NCBI RefSeq assembly: GCF_002095465.1
Contig: NZ_MLFP01000001.1
Coordinates: 1-64,000, forward strand
Length of the DNA stretch: 64,000 bases
Direction of reading: 5' to 3'
Origin: Pantoea rodasii
GTDB taxonomy: Bacteria; Pseudomonadota; Gammaproteobacteria; Enterobacterales; Enterobacteriaceae
Shown: one piece after another, positions 1-12,900 of the stretch
How the letters are laid out: each line of letters starts with the position of its first letter
How positions within the stretch are numbered: the first letter of the stretch is position 1
Translations under genes and position numbers: made by a program
Notes under the pieces: model-generated
Told to the model about the DNA's origin: nothing
The model's input: the letters and a program-made list of their open reading frames with translations, nothing else
The model's database searches: none

Positions 1-232
1 CGATTTCCGGCTTGGCCGCTTCAACCGGTGCCGCAGCAACAGGCGCAACCGCCGTCGCCAGGCCAGGCTGCTGCATCATCGGTGCAGCGTAAGCCTGTTG
101 CATCATCGGGTAGCCAACGTTAGTCGGTGAACGGCTGATACGAACGGACTCTTCGCCCTCAGAGATTTCCAGCTCGGAGATGCCAGACTCTTCAACCAGT
201 TCGATCAGTTTCTTAATTTTACGAATATCCAT
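1..232 (-). CDS. accB: AccB, biotin carboxyl carrier protein of acetyl-CoA carboxylase (N-terminal part, runs off the window)
   Basis: Only the first ~77 residues lie in the window. They begin [17 protein letters not shown], the characteristic AccB start, and run into an Ala/Pro-rich linker. The biotinyl domain with its biotinylated lysine lies beyond the window edge. AccB carries the carboxyl group between biotin carboxylase (AccC) and carboxyltransferase in the first committed step of fatty acid synthesis. It starts 21 nt after the aroQ stop on the same strand, so it is probably co-transcribed with aroQ, and accC would be expected next, outside the window. Identification rests on the conserved N terminus and the aroQ neighbour. 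Confidence 0.95.
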   Translation of the reverse strand, partial: MDIRKIKKLIELVEESGISELEISEGEESVRISRSPTNVGYPMMQQAYAAPMMQQPGLATAVAPVAAAPVEAAKPEI

Positions 233-253
233 GAGTGTGGTTCCGTACTCTGT

Positions 254-706
254 TTAATTGGAATGTGACAGGCGTTTTACGGCCGTTTGTAAAGCCCATG
301 AGTATCCATCAGCGCCCAGTCCACAGATGACGCCGGCAGATACATCAGAAAGGTAGGAGTGATGTCGGAACGGTTCGCGTGCATGCACGTTCGAGAGATG
401 CACCTCAATAAATGGGATGCTGACCGCCAACAGGGCATCACGCAATGCAACGCTGGTATGCGTGAAAGCAGCCGGATTGATGATGATGTAATCCACGTTG
501 CCACGGGCCTCGTGAATACGATCGATCAACTGAAACTCCGCGTTCGATTGCAGATGACTTAATTTCACATGATGCTGATCGGCCTGCTGAGTCAGATCGC
601 CGACAATCTGTGCCAACGTGGTATGACCATACTTATCAGGCTCGCGCGTTCCCAACAGATTCAGGTTGGGGCCGTTTAAAAGCAGTATGTGAAATTTGTG
701 CGCCAT
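254..706 (-). CDS. aroQ: AroQ, type II 3-dehydroquinate dehydratase
   Basis: Catalyses dehydration of 3-dehydroquinate to 3-dehydroshikimate in the shikimate pathway to aromatic amino acids; type II enzymes are cytoplasmic dodecamers. The 150-residue product matches the usual family length. Visible motifs are [13 protein letters not shown] near the N terminus (with the lid-loop arginine region after it), [15 protein letters not shown] in the middle, and [15 protein letters not shown], which holds the catalytic histidine and substrate-binding residues. The reading frame is open upstream to 805, but the family start [14 protein letters not shown] is at 706. It lies directly upstream of accB on the same strand, as in E. 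coli. Confidence 0.96.
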   Translation of the reverse strand: MAHKFHILLLNGPNLNLLGTREPDKYGHTTLAQIVGDLTQQADQHHVKLSHLQSNAEFQLIDRIHEARGNVDYIIINPAAFTHTSVALRDALLAVSIPFIEVHLSNVHAREPFRHHSYLSDVSAGVICGLGADGYSWALQTAVKRLSHSN

Positions 707-938
707 CTTGCTGCTATCTCCTGCAATCAGTAAGGCATCGCGTAAAATACCGCGACATCTGCCGTTTGTCACTCCTGAGAGTGAAAAAGACGACTTCGCT
801 TGCAATAAAGCCGGGCATTATATCCGTTTCGTCGCAATTCGCAGCAAAATACTGGTCTTATCTGCGAAGTTGATCGGATGCGGCCCGAAGGCCACACCTT
901 TTATCAGATCTCGCAGCAGGAAAACAACCGTGCGGAGG

Positions 939-1541
939 TTATCGATGCAGAAGTTTACGCAACTTATTGTAACGCCAGGCTAACAGCAACACGGCCAGCA
1001 GCGCGTAAATCCAGGGCTGAGGGGAGAATACTTTTACTGACCACAGATAGTGGATAGGCGCGAGGATTGCCACCAGATAGATACCGTTATGCAGTGTTTG
1101 CCAGCGCCGACCGAGTTTGCGCTGGGCGCGTTGGAATGAGGTGATAGCCAGCGCAAACAGCACCAGCCAACAGATCAACCCCAGCAGCAGATAAGGGCGT
1201 GAAATGACTTCACTGCCCAGCAACTGCAGATGGTTGTAACCCAGTTCCAGCAGGTAATAGCTGGTCAAATGCAGACATGCCCAGGCAAAACACCACAGGC
1301 CCAGCATACGACGGGTGCGAATCAACAGAGGCTGCTTCAGATAACGGGTGAGCGGACTCACCAGCAACGTAGCCAGAAGCAACTTCAACGCCATTCTGCC
1401 GGTAAAATGCTGGATATCTTTCGCCGGATCGGCGCTTAACCAACCCTGGCTGGCCGCCATAAACAGATACACAAACGGCAGGAACGCCGCGAGATGCAGC
1501 ACCACTTTTAACAGCGTGATCTGGCGTAATGTGAGTCGCAC
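939..1541 (-). CDS. msrQ: MsrQ, haem-binding membrane subunit of the periplasmic methionine sulfoxide reductase
   Basis: A 200-residue polytopic membrane protein with about six hydrophobic helices and conserved histidines in helices (for example [37 protein letters not shown]). It belongs to the ferric-reductase-like YedZ family. It passes electrons from the quinone pool to MsrP, which repairs oxidised methionines in periplasmic proteins. The GTG start (1539-1541) directly abuts the msrP stop codon (1542-1544), with no intervening base, so translation is probably coupled. In E. coli K-12 msrPQ lies elsewhere, so this position beside aroQ-accB is a layout difference. Confidence 0.94.
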   Translation of the reverse strand: MRLTLRQITLLKVVLHLAAFLPFVYLFMAASQGWLSADPAKDIQHFTGRMALKLLLATLLVSPLTRYLKQPLLIRTRRMLGLWCFAWACLHLTSYYLLELGYNHLQLLGSEVISRPYLLLGLICWLVLFALAITSFQRAQRKLGRRWQTLHNGIYLVAILAPIHYLWSVKVFSPQPWIYALLAVLLLAWRYNKLRKLLHR

Positions 1542-2546
1542 TCAGTAGTTCTCCCGCAAATCGAGCCCGCGATAAAGTGATGCCACTTCTTTAGCGTAGC
1601 CGTTAAACAGCAGCGTTGGCTGACGTTCCACATTGAGAATACCGCCGGAACCAATGAAACGTTCGGTGGCCTGCGACCAGCGTGGATGATTAACGTGCGG
1701 ATTCACATTGGCGTAGAAACCGTATTCGTTGGTGGCGATTTGATTCCAGGTGGTGGGGGGCTGATCGCGCGTCAGCGTAATCTTGACGATGGACTTGATC
1801 CCTTTAAAACCGTATTTCCACGGCACCGTCAAACGGATCGGCGCGCCATTTTGCGGTGGCAGCGCTTTGCCGTATACACCGGTGCTCAGCAGCGTGAGAG
1901 GATGCATCGCTTCATCCAGACGCAATCCTTCAACGTACGGATAATCCAGCCCACCGCCGATAAAGCGATCTTTTTGCCCAGGCATTTGGTCAGGAGCATA
2001 TAACGTCTGGAAGGCGACAAAGCGGGCATTGCTGGTGGGTTCCGCCAGTTTAAGCAGTTTATTCAACTCGAAGCCCACCCACGGGATCACCATCGACCAC
2101 GCCTCGACGCAGCGCATGCGATAAATACGTTGTTCCATGGTAAAACGTTTGAAGATGTCATCCATATCCAGCGTGATCGGTTTTGCCACTTCACCTTCAA
2201 TACGTAGCTGCCAGGGATCGGTTTTCAGTGTGCCGGCATTGGCGGCAGGATCGGCTTTATCCAGCCCAAACTCGTAAAAGTTGTTGTAGCCAGCAACCTT
2301 ATCAAACGGGGTCATGGGCAGATCGGCTTGCCATTGCGCGGGTTTGGTAAATTGCAGATCGCGGCCTGCGGGGGCTGGCGGTCTATCGTTGCCTTTAAAC
2401 CAGCTCAGGACATCAGCCTGTGCTGTGCCGGGCAAACTGGCTGCCGCAGCACCTAACCCAAGCGCTTTTAACACCTGGCGTCGGCGCATGTTAAAGATGC
2501 TTTCTGGCGTCACGTCGGATTCGGTGAGGTATTGCTTCAGCTTCAT
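1542..2546 (-). CDS. msrP: MsrP, periplasmic molybdopterin-dependent methionine sulfoxide reductase, catalytic subunit
   Basis: Reduces methionine sulfoxide in periplasmic proteins using a molybdenum cofactor and electrons from MsrQ. The 334-residue product has a twin-arginine signal ([20 protein letters not shown], residues about 20-39), so it is exported folded by Tat. The YedY/oxidoreductase molybdopterin fold follows, with the cysteine in [15 protein letters not shown] as the expected Mo ligand. The frame is open to 2576, but [15 protein letters not shown] matches the family start and has a GGAG ribosome site about 7 nt upstream. It is first in a two-gene operon with msrQ. Confidence 0.96.
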   Translation of the reverse strand: MKLKQYLTESDVTPESIFNMRRRQVLKALGLGAAAASLPGTAQADVLSWFKGNDRPPAPAGRDLQFTKPAQWQADLPMTPFDKVAGYNNFYEFGLDKADPAANAGTLKTDPWQLRIEGEVAKPITLDMDDIFKRFTMEQRIYRMRCVEAWSMVIPWVGFELNKLLKLAEPTSNARFVAFQTLYAPDQMPGQKDRFIGGGLDYPYVEGLRLDEAMHPLTLLSTGVYGKALPPQNGAPIRLTVPWKYGFKGIKSIVKITLTRDQPPTTWNQIATNEYGFYANVNPHVNHPRWSQATERFIGSGGILNVERQPTLLFNGYAKEVASLYRGLDLRENY

Positions 2547-2871
2547 AACATTCTCCGGCGAATAAATAGTCTGCATTCAGCATGATCAAATAGCGCTCGA
2601 TGCGCCACTTTGCCCGGAAAAATATGAAATTTCCTGGCGAGATCGCTCTGTTGAGAATAGGACGAAAAAGTCCGCGCGAAACGCAGGCCATCACACTTTA
2701 CGGCTATACTCGCGCCGCAGGGCAAATTAGCATGGCGCACCGCGACATTTGATGCGCGTCTGGCGCTGATTCAGGCGATGATTTGTGATATTTTGCTCAG
2801 GTTTGCGCCAGTGAGCAGGTTGGCGCCGTCGGATGGCGACCGTTCATAACCGCAGTGATACAGGCACAGGG
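2547..2871. other. Divergent intergenic region between msrP and csrD
   Basis: A 325-base region between divergently transcribed genes, so it should hold promoters in both directions. TATACT at 2705-2710 is a plausible -10 for csrD but has no clear -35 at the usual distance. I see no repeat, hairpin or RNA gene here. Confidence 0.4.
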
Positions 2872-4817
2872 ATGCGATTAACAACTAAGTTTTCTGCGTT
2901 TATTACATTATTAAGCTTACTGGCAATGTTACTGATGCTGGTCGGCTGCGCTTTTAGTTTTATCTGGCTATCGCAACAGCGCGTGGAAACGCGGGTCAAT
3001 ACGCTGGCGACCGAAGTCGATAAAGCGCTGGCAACGCAATCGCCACAAGATTTGACGCAGTGGTTGACGCGGATCATGCCAGTGATCAACGCCGAGCAAA
3101 TTGAGATGCACAACGGCAACACCGTGGTTTTCCAGCTTGCCCGCCATGAAAATCCGATGCTGGAAGATGAGCCGAATCGCTTTATTCAGTTCGATCTGCC
3201 GCTGGTGCATTCTCCCGGCCTTGAGCTGCGCGTAGTGGTGCTCGATCCCGCGAAAACCTGGTTCCGCTCTTTTACCGGCGCCTACACGCTGATTGTGCTG
3301 CTTAGCGTGGTGGCGATTATGTCTGCGTTGCTGGTGATGACGCATCGCTGGATTAATCGCCGCTGGCAGCACATGGAACGATTAGAAGCACGTTCCGAGC
3401 GCATTCTGGCCGGTGAGCGTGTGCCGTACGTTGGGCACTACGCCGAATGGCCGCCAAAAGCCAGCCGTGCCATTGATACCTTGCTTAACGATTTGCAAGA
3501 AGCGGGCGAACAGCGATTACGTATTGATACGCTGATTCGAACCTTCGCCGCCCAGGATTCGCGTACCGGCCTGAACAACCGCCTGTTCTTCGATAATCAA
3601 CTGGCGACATTGTTAGAAGATCAAGAAGATGTGGGCACGCACGGCGTGGTGATGATGGTGCGTCTGCCCGATCTCGACACGTTACATGAAACCTTGGGTC
3701 AAACGCTGGTGGATGAATACCTGTTTGATCTGATCAACATGCTTTCGACCTTTGTTTTACGCTATCCGGGCGCATTGCTGGCGCGTTACTTCCGCAGTGA
3801 TTTTGCCGTGTTATTACCGCACCGCACGCTGAAAGAGGCCAACAGTATCGCCGATCAGCTGATCAACGCGGTCGATTCATTACCGCCGATGCGTATGGTT
3901 GATCGCGACGATTTAATCCACATTGGCATCAGTGCGTGGCGCAGCGGAGAAAGCGTGCCGCAGGTGATGGAAAATGTGGAGATGGCAACGCGTCGTGCGG
4001 CATTGCAGGGTGGTAACAGCTGGTCAGTGGGTGAAGGAAATACCTTAGAAATGGGGCGCGGTAGTGTGCGCTGGCGAACGCTGCTGGAAAACACCCTCAA
4101 CCGTGGTGGCCCACGCCTTTACCAGAAACCGGCCGTGTTGCTGGATGGCAAAGTACACCACCGTGAAATGCTGGCGCGTGTATTTGATGGCGATAAAGAA
4201 GTGGTATCGGCCGAGTTTATGCCGCTGGTGCTGCAGCTGGGGTTGACCGACAGCTGGGATCGTCAACTGGTGACGCGCATCGCGGCCCTTTCCGAAGTGT
4301 GGCCCGATGAAACGCTGGCGCTGCCCGTCAATATCGACACCTTGTTACAGCGCCCCTTTCAGCGCTGGCTGCAGAAACTGCTCTTGCAGTGCACGAAATC
4401 GCAAAGAAAGCGTTTTTTATTTGAACTTGCTGAGGCGGATGTTTGTCAACACATCAATCGTTTAGTGCCGGTTTTCCAAATGCTGGCCGCCTTTGGCTGC
4501 CGTGTGGCAGTAGATCAGGCGGGATTGACGGTGGTGAGCAGTGCTTATATCAAGCAATTCCCGATCGAAGTGATCAAGCTTGATCCAGGCTGGTGCGCAA
4601 TATCGAACGGCGCACCGAGAACCAGCTGTTTGTGCAAAGTTTGCTGGAAGTCTGCAAATCTACCTCGACGCAAGTTTTCGCTGCTGGCGTGCGCACGCTC
4701 GCGGAGTGGCAAACGCTGGCGAGCCTGGGGGTTTCAGGCGGGCAGGGTGATTTTTTTGCCCCTTCATTGCCGGTGAACAGTAACGTGAAAAAACATTCAC
4801 AACGTTACCGAATTTAG
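2872..4817 (+). pseudogene. csrD: csrD, regulator of CsrB/CsrC RNA decay; one-base deletion near 4588 breaks the frame as written
   Basis: CsrD is an inner-membrane protein with degenerate GGDEF and EAL domains. In E. coli it directs RNase E decay of the CsrB/CsrC regulatory RNAs instead of turning over c-di-GMP. Here there are two membrane helices (about residues 8-30 and 145-165), a degenerate GGDEF region with FRSDF at about 308-312 where GGDEF would be, and a degenerate EAL region (ELAEAD). After residue ~573 the frame is lost at GG 4588-4589; one extra base resumes LVRNIERRTENQLF and runs to the stop at 4815-4817, giving 648 residues against 646 in E. coli. The break is probably a sequence error. 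It precedes mreB, as in E. coli. Confidence 0.9.
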
Positions 4818-6171
<1,354 letters not shown>

Positions 6172-6261
6172 ATCCTCATCGGCTGAGACCGTGGTCAAAT
6201 TGCGCAGGGAGTCGCGCCTATCGACGCTGCGCACGACGGCGAGATGCGTCCAGCCCTGGAG

Positions 6262-6283
6262 GCGTTAGTCACGAGACTAGCGC
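6262..6283 (+). terminator. Hairpin in the mreB-mreC gap, possible attenuator
   Basis: GCGTTAGTC and GACTAGCGC form a 9-bp stem (one G-U) around a 4-nt loop, followed by a weak TTCTT tract. It could reduce read-through from the highly expressed mreB into mreC. Stem seen directly; function inferred. Confidence 0.45.
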
Positions 6284-6316
6284 TTCTTCCCTGATGTCGA
6301 GGAACACGCAGAATTT

Positions 6317-7342
6317 ATGAAGCCGATTTTTAGCAGGGGGCCTTCCCTGCAGTTGCGCCTCTTTCTGGCAGTCATTGTGGCTATCGCGATCATTATCGCT
6401 GACAGTCGCGTGAGCTCCTTCTCCCAGATCCGCAACTACCTGGACACGTCGGTAAGTCCATTTTACTTTCTGGCCAACGGGCCACGACAGCTTCTTGACG
6501 GCGTCTCAGAGACACTGGCTTCACGCCAGCAGCTCGAGCTGGAAAACAAAGCGCTGCGCCGTGAGCTCTTCCTGAAAAACAGTGACCTGCTGATGCTGGG
6601 GCAATACAAGCAGGAAAACGCACGTCTGCGTGAGCTGCTCGGCTCGCCGCTGCGTCAGGATGAGCACAAGATGGTGACCCAGGTGATCTCCACTGGCACC
6701 GATCCTTACACCGATCAGGTGGTTATCGACAAAGGCAGCGTAAACGGTGTTTACGAAGGCCAGCCGGTGATCAGCGATAAAGGTGTGGTCGGTCAGGTGG
6801 TGGCGGTGGGTCAGGTGACCAGCCGCGTGCTGCTGATTTGTGATGCCTCGCACGCGTTGCCGATTCAGGTGTTACGTAACGATATCCGCGTCATTGCGGC
6901 GGGTAATGGCTGCAGCGAAGACTTGCAGCTGGAACATCTGCCGGGCAACACCGACATTCGCGTCGGCGATGTGCTGGTGACGTCTGGCCTCGGTGGACGC
7001 TTCCCGGAAGGGTATCCGGTGGGTGTGGTCTCTTCTGTGAAAGTCGACACCCAGCGTGCTTACACTGTGATTCAGGCACATCCGACTGCGGGACTGCAGC
7101 GTCTGCGTTATCTGCTGCTGTTATGGGGCTCGGATAAAAATGGCGACATGCCGATGGCACCGGATGAAGTTCACCGCGTAGCCAATGAGCGCCTGATGCA
7201 GATGATGCCGCAAGTCTTGCCGCCAGCGGGCGAAATGGGCCCACCGGCACCGGATGTAGCACCGCAAATGGGGCCACCGGCACCCGCTAACAGCAGTCGT
7301 TCGCAAGGGATTCCTGCGAACACACGCGGAGGCCAGCCTTGA
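6317..7342 (+). CDS. mreC: MreC, rod-shape-determining periplasmic scaffold protein
   Basis: A bitopic membrane protein that links MreB, MreD and the RodA/PBP2 synthase. It has one N-terminal membrane helix (about residues 13-32), a coiled coil in the region [17 protein letters not shown] to about residue 110, and a beta-rich periplasmic domain. The C-terminal tail from about residue 290 is rich in Pro, Met and Gly (repeats of MGPPAP), presumably disordered. At 341 residues it is shorter than the 367 of E. coli, mainly in this tail. Its TGA overlaps the TTG start of mreD. Confidence 0.97.
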   Translation: MKPIFSRGPSLQLRLFLAVIVAIAIIIADSRVSSFSQIRNYLDTSVSPFYFLANGPRQLLDGVSETLASRQQLELENKALRRELFLKNSDLLMLGQYKQENARLRELLGSPLRQDEHKMVTQVISTGTDPYTDQVVIDKGSVNGVYEGQPVISDKGVVGQVVAVGQVTSRVLLICDASHALPIQVLRNDIRVIAAGNGCSEDLQLEHLPGNTDIRVGDVLVTSGLGGRFPEGYPVGVVSSVKVDTQRAYTVIQAHPTAGLQRLRYLLLLWGSDKNGDMPMAPDEVHRVANERLMQMMPQVLPPAGEMGPPAPDVAPQMGPPAPANSSRSQGIPANTRGGQP

Positions 7343-7827
7343 GTCGATATCGCAGCCAGGGCCGATGGGTTATCTGGCTGTCCTTCCTGATTGCCCTCAT
7401 TCTGCAAATCATGCCCTGGCCGGAACAAATCTTTATGTTCCGGCCTTCATGGCTTTTGTTGATCCTGATTTACTGGGTACTGGCGTTGCCGCACCGCGTC
7501 AATGTAGGAACCGGCTTCTTTTTAGGTGCCATTATGGATCTGGTGGCCGGTTCGACGCTGGGTGTACGCGCACTGGCGTTCAGCATCATCGCGTATCTGG
7601 TGGCCTTCAAATTTCAGCTATTCCGAAATCTGGCGTTGTGGCAGCAGGCATTAATGGTTATGGTGCTGTCGCTTGCCGTGGATGTGATTGTTTTCTGGGC
7701 TGAATTTTTGGTGATCAACGTCTCATTCCGTCCGGAAATCTTCTGGAGCAGCGTGGTCGACGGCATTCTATGGCCTTGGCTATTCTTATTAATGAGAAAG
7801 ATTCGCCGTCAGTTCGCTGTTCAGTAA
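7339..7827 (+). CDS. mreD: MreD, rod-shape-determining membrane protein
   Basis: A 162-residue polytopic inner-membrane protein with about five or six hydrophobic segments, a partner of MreC in the elongasome. The start is TTG at 7339, overlapping the mreC stop (TTGA). It is preceded by GGAGG about 7 nt upstream and gives the family N terminus ([19 protein letters not shown]) and the E. coli length of 162. The C terminus [13 protein letters not shown] also matches the family. It lies 8 nt before yhdE, so the mre operon probably continues into yhdE and rng. Confidence 0.96.
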   Translation: MSRYRSQGRWVIWLSFLIALILQIMPWPEQIFMFRPSWLLLILIYWVLALPHRVNVGTGFFLGAIMDLVAGSTLGVRALAFSIIAYLVAFKFQLFRNLALWQQALMVMVLSLAVDVIVFWAEFLVINVSFRPEIFWSSVVDGILWPWLFLLMRKIRRQFAVQ

Positions 7828-7835
7828 GGAAGACT

Positions 7836-8429
7836 ATGATAACCCTGTATCTCGCCTCCGGTTCACCGCGTCGCCGTGAACTGCTTACGCAGCTTGGCCT
7901 GCAGTTTGAGCGTCTGGTCACCGACGTCGAAGAGCAGCGTCAAGCGGATGAAGCGGCGGAAGCTTATGTTCGCCGTCTGGCTTTAGATAAAGCGCGTGCA
8001 GGCGTGGCCGTAGCGCCGCAGGATTTGCCGGTGCTGGGTGCGGATACCATCGTGGTGCTCAACAATGAAGTGCTGGAAAAGCCGCGCGATGCGGAACACG
8101 CTGCGCAGATGCTGAGTCAGCTTTCCGGGCATACACATCAGGTGATGACGGCCGTGGCGTTGGCGGATACCCAGTGCGAGCTGGATTGTCTGGTCACCAC
8201 TGACGTGACATTCCGCAATATCACCGCTGAGGAAATCTCGCACTATATTGCCAGCGGCGAGCCGATGGACAAAGCCGGCGCGTACGGAATACAGGGTCTG
8301 GGCGGCAATTTTGTCCGCAGGATTAATGGAAGCTATCACGCCGTAGTGGGATTACCGCTGGTTGAGACCAATGAGTTGCTGAGCCACTTTCAGTCACTGC
8401 GTGCGTTAAGGGGACAAGATGACGGCTGA
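7836..8429 (+). CDS. yhdE: YhdE, Maf-type dTTP/UTP pyrophosphatase
   Basis: Maf proteins hydrolyse non-canonical or selected nucleoside triphosphates to monophosphates; the YhdE subfamily acts on dTTP and UTP and slows division when overproduced. The 197-residue product equals the E. coli length. Motifs are [12 protein letters not shown] at the N terminus, ADTIVVL with the catalytic aspartate, and [13 protein letters not shown]. The frame is open upstream to 7770, but [13 protein letters not shown] at 7836 follows an AAGGAAG ribosome site. The 3' end overlaps the rng start by 11 nt. Confidence 0.95.
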   Translation: MITLYLASGSPRRRELLTQLGLQFERLVTDVEEQRQADEAAEAYVRRLALDKARAGVAVAPQDLPVLGADTIVVLNNEVLEKPRDAEHAAQMLSQLSGHTHQVMTAVALADTQCELDCLVTTDVTFRNITAEEISHYIASGEPMDKAGAYGIQGLGGNFVRRINGSYHAVVGLPLVETNELLSHFQSLRALRGQDDG

Positions 8430-9888
8430 ACTGCTGGTAAATGTGACACCTTCTGAAACCCGTGTTGCCTATATTGATGGCGGCATTCTGCAGGAAATCC
8501 ACATTGAGCGCGAAGCACGGCGCGGCATTGTAGGTAACATCTATAAAGGACGCATCAGCCGCGTTTTGCCTGGCATGCAGGCGGCCTTTGTCGATATCGG
8601 CATGGATAAAGCCGCCTTCCTGCACGCCTCTGACATCATGCCGCACACTGAATGCGTGGCGGGTGATGAGAAGAAAAATTTTGTGGTGCGCGACATTAGC
8701 GAGCTGGTGCGTCCCGGCCAGGATTTGGTGGTTCAGGTGGTGAAAGATCCGCTCGGCACCAAAGGTGCGCGCCTCACCACCGATATCACGCTGCCTTCAC
8801 GTTACCTGGTGTTTATGCCCGGCGCGTCGCACGTTGGCGTTTCACAGCGTATTGAAAGCGAAGCCGAGCGTGACCGCCTGAAAGCGGTGGTGGCGGCTTA
8901 CTGTGACGACCTCGGTGGCTTTATTATTCGTACTGCCGCAGAAGGCATCCGTGAGGAAGATTTGGCGCAGGACGCCGCCTTCCTCAAGCGTCTGTGGACC
9001 AAAGTCAGCGAACGCAAAAAGCGCAATCAAACGCGCTGCCTGCTGTACGGCGAGTTAGCGCTGGCACAGCGTGTGCTGCGCGATTTCGCCGGCGCGGCGC
9101 TGGATCGCATTCGCGTGGACTCGCGTCTGACCTGCGATCTGCTGGTGGAATTCACCGGTGAATATATCCCGGAAATGGCCAGCAAGCTGGAGCTGTATAG
9201 CGGCAAACAACCGATCTTCGATCTGTTTGATGTCGAGAACGAAATTCAGCGTTCACTGGAGCGCAAGGTCGAACTGAAGTCGGGCGGCTACCTGATCATC
9301 GATCAAACCGAAGCCATGACCACGGTGGATATCAATACCGGCGCGTTTGTCGGCCATCGTAATCTCGACGAAACCATTTTCAACACCAATATTGAAGCCA
9401 CGCAGTCAATCGCGCGCCAGCTGCGGCTGCGCAACCTCGGCGGCATTATCATTATCGATTTCATCGACATGAGTAATGACGATCACCGCCGTCGCGTACT
9501 GCATTCGCTGGAAAGTGCGCTGAGCAAAGATCGGGTGAAGACCGGTATCAACGGTTTCTCGGCGCTCGGCCTGGTGGAAATGACGCGCAAGCGCACGCGT
9601 GAAAGTATTGAACATGTGCTGTGTGCCGATTGCCCGGTGTGCAAAGGGCGCGGTACGCTTAAAACGGTGGAAACCGTCTGTTATGAGATCATGCGTGAAA
9701 TCGTGCGCGTGCATCACGCTTACGATTCCGACCGCTTCCTGGTGTACGTTTCCCCGGCAGTGGGCGAAGCGCTGAAGAGCGAAGAGTCACATGCGCTGGC
9801 TGAAGTGGAAATCTTTGTCGGTAAGCAGGTTAAAGTCCATGTTGAGCCGCTCTATACCCAAGAGCAGTTTGACGTCGTCATGATGTAA
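8419..9888 (+). CDS. rng: RNase G, endoribonuclease for 16S rRNA 5' maturation and mRNA decay
   Basis: A 489-residue protein of the RNase E/G family, the same length as in E. coli. It matures the 5' end of 16S rRNA and cleaves some mRNAs with 5'-monophosphate preference. An S1-like RNA-binding region lies at about residues 35-125 ([23 protein letters not shown] split by family-specific loops). The catalytic DNase I-like region holds [15 protein letters not shown] with the magnesium-binding aspartates and IIIDFIDM. The zinc-link motif CADCPVCKG is near residue 405. It begins inside the end of yhdE. Confidence 0.97.
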   Translation: MTAELLVNVTPSETRVAYIDGGILQEIHIEREARRGIVGNIYKGRISRVLPGMQAAFVDIGMDKAAFLHASDIMPHTECVAGDEKKNFVVRDISELVRPGQDLVVQVVKDPLGTKGARLTTDITLPSRYLVFMPGASHVGVSQRIESEAERDRLKAVVAAYCDDLGGFIIRTAAEGIREEDLAQDAAFLKRLWTKVSERKKRNQTRCLLYGELALAQRVLRDFAGAALDRIRVDSRLTCDLLVEFTGEYIPEMASKLELYSGKQPIFDLFDVENEIQRSLERKVELKSGGYLIIDQTEAMTTVDINTGAFVGHRNLDETIFNTNIEATQSIARQLRLRNLGGIIIIDFIDMSNDDHRRRVLHSLESALSKDRVKTGINGFSALGLVEMTRKRTRESIEHVLCADCPVCKGRGTLKTVETVCYEIMREIVRVHHAYDSDRFLVYVSPAVGEALKSEESHALAEVEIFVGKQVKVHVEPLYTQEQFDVVMM

Positions 9889-9935
9889 GTCGTGAGGTTG
9901 AACGCCGTACCCCAACGGCATGCAAGGAGAGGTGC

Positions 9936-12900
9936 GTGAGGCGGTTGCCGAGGATTTTGTTACTGCTGCTCGCCGCAATCATCGTTATTGTGGCGCTGCT
10001 GGTCAGCGGGTTGCGCCTCGTGATGCCGCATCTCAACAGCTATCGCAGCGATATACTGCAGACGATTTCACGCGTCAGCGGTGTGACGGTGGACGCCAGC
10101 GAACTGCAGGGTAAGTGGGAAAACTTTGGCCCAACCTTGCAGATACGCCATCTCAATGTGTCGATGCCGGACGATGGCAAGTTGACCATCGATCGGGTCA
10201 ATCTGGCGCTTAACGTCTGGCAATCACTGCTGCACTGGCGCTGGCAGTTCCGCGATCTCACCTTCTGGCAGCTGCGTCTCGAAACCAATCATCCGCTGTT
10301 TACCAGCGATCAGCAGAAAAACAGTTTCAAACCGGGGCAAATCAACGATCTGTTTTTGCGCCAGTTTGACCACTTCGATCTACGCGACAGTAGCATCCGT
10401 TTTCTCACGCCGTCAGGACAACATGCCGAACTGGGCATCCCACGGTTGACCTGGTTGAATGAAAGTACGCGTCACCGCGCGGAAGGCGAGGTCAATCTCT
10501 CCAGCTTTACCGGCCAGCACGGCGTGGTGCAGGTACGTCTCGATCTCAACGATACCAACGGACTGCTCAATGATGGCCGCCTTTGGCTGCAAGCGGATGA
10601 CGTGGATGTGCGTCCGTGGATTGGCCCGTGGCTGCGTGATAACACCAGCCTTGAGAGTGCACGTTTCAGCCTTGCAGCGTGGGTTAATCTGCGTGATGGC
10701 GATCTGTACGCCGGTGACCTGTTGCTCAGTAAAGGCGGCGCACGCTGGCGCGGCGAGCAGGGCGATCACCAGCTGCAGGTGGATGGCTTAACCGCGCATC
10801 TGGCCCGTTACCAAAATGGCTGGAGTCTGTCAGTGCCGCAAACCCGTCTCAGCACCGATGGCGTGGCCTGGTCGCCGGGGCACTTCTCTCTGCTGTGGAA
10901 GCCGGAAGACCCGCAGATGCTGGGTGCCAACAGTGGTGCAGAAGTTCGTGTACGCGCCACGCAGTTAGACCTGGATCGTCTGGCGCCGTTAGTGCCACTG
11001 TTTAAGCCTTTATCGCCGGCCTTGCTGGATAACTGGCGTGCATTGCAGCCACGCGGCAACATCGATGCGCTGGCGCTGGATATTCCGCTCAATCAGCCTG
11101 AGCAAACCCGCTTGCAAGCCAAGTGGCGCAATCTGGCCTGGCAACATTGGGAACTGCTGCCAGGCATCATTAATTTGAACGGCACCGCCAGCGGCAGCGT
11201 GAGTGATGGTCGGCTGGATGTGGCGATGGGGCAAGCGGAAGTACCGTATGGCGACATGTTCCAGGCGCCGCTACAAATCAAACAGATAACCGGCCAGCTT
11301 AACTGGCAGCACGATGCCAGTGGCCTGACGCTGGACGGGCAAAACCTTGACGTCCAGGCGCGTTCGCTGTGGGCGCGCGGTGACTTCCGCTATCAGCAAA
11401 ATCTCGGTAAAGCACCACAGCTGGATATTCTGGCCGGTATTCGCGTCACCGATGCCGGTGATGCCTGGCGCTATTTCCCGGAACCGCTGATGGGGCACGA
11501 TCTGACCCATTACCTCAGCGAGGCGATCAAAGGCGGGAAAGTGGACAATGCCACGCTGCTGTTTGCCGGTAACCCCAGCCTGTTCCCGTTTAAGCACAAC
11601 GACGGCATGTTTGAAGTGTGGGTGCCGCTGCGTCAATCCACGTTCCAGTTCCAGCCCGGTTGGCCAGCGTTAGAAAACCTCGATATCGATCTCGACTTTG
11701 CTAACAATGGTTTGTGGATGAAGGCGGACAAAACCAAGCTGGGCGAGGTGGATGCGCGCAACGTCAGCGCGGTGATCCCTGACTATCTCAAAGAAAAGCT
11801 GATTATTGATGGCGATCTCAGCGGGCAGGGCCAGCAAATCGCGGATTACTTCGAACAAACGCCTTTGAAATCAACGCTGGGTGCGGCACTGCAACAGTTG
11901 CAAATTGGCGGCAACGTGCGCGGTTCACTTAATCTCGATATTCCGCTGGACGGTAAATTGGTACATGCCAGCGGCAATGTGGCATTGAACAACAACAGTC
12001 TGCATATCAAGCCGTTAAACACCACCCTGAACAACCTTACCGGGCGTTTCCGCTATAACAACGGCAATCTCGAAAGTGAAGAGATGCAGGCTAACTGGTT
12101 CGGTCAGCCTACCGGCGTCAGTTTCACCACCACTGAAAACCCAGATGACTTCGGCGTTAACGTCAAGCTTAAGGGGGATTGGCAACCTGCGAAACTGAAG
12201 GCGTTGCCTGCCAGCGTGAGCAGCCAACTGAGCGGCAGTTTGCCGTGGCAGGGCAATGTCGATATCACGCTGCCTCACAAGGGTGGCGCAACTTATAAAG
12301 TGGATTTGCAGGGTGAAGCAAAAACAGTAAGCAGTCACTTACCTGCGCCATTAGATAAACAGTCAGGTGAAGCGATGCCGATCGCGATTAACGCCACGGG
12401 TGACCTGAAAGGATTCACGTTGAGCGGCAGCGTGCGTGAGCACAACCGCTTCAACAGCCGCTGGATCCTTGAGCCGCAGCTACGCGTTGATCGCGGCATC
12501 TGGCTTAACGATGCGAAAAGCACGCCGAAGCTACCAGAAAAGCGCGGTATGGAGCTAAATCTACCGCCGCTTGATGGTGAAGCCTGGATGGGGCTGCTGG
12601 CAGGAGGCGGTGGTTCGCGCAATGCACAGGGCGAAACGGAAGTGGGCGGTGCGCTGCTGCCGGGCGATGTGATTCTGCGTACTCCCGCGCTGACGCTGGG
12701 CGGCCAACAGTGGCATGACGTCAATGCCACCGTCACTCAGGGGACGGCCGGCAATACGCAGCTCCAGCTGGAAAGTCGTGAGGCGCGTGGCAGTCTGAAA
12801 ACCGCACAGAGTGCGCCCTGGCAGATTGACCTCAGCTATCTTTACTACAATCCAGAATGGGCGAACAGCAGCGATAGCAGCGCCTCGCCGTTTGGAGGAA

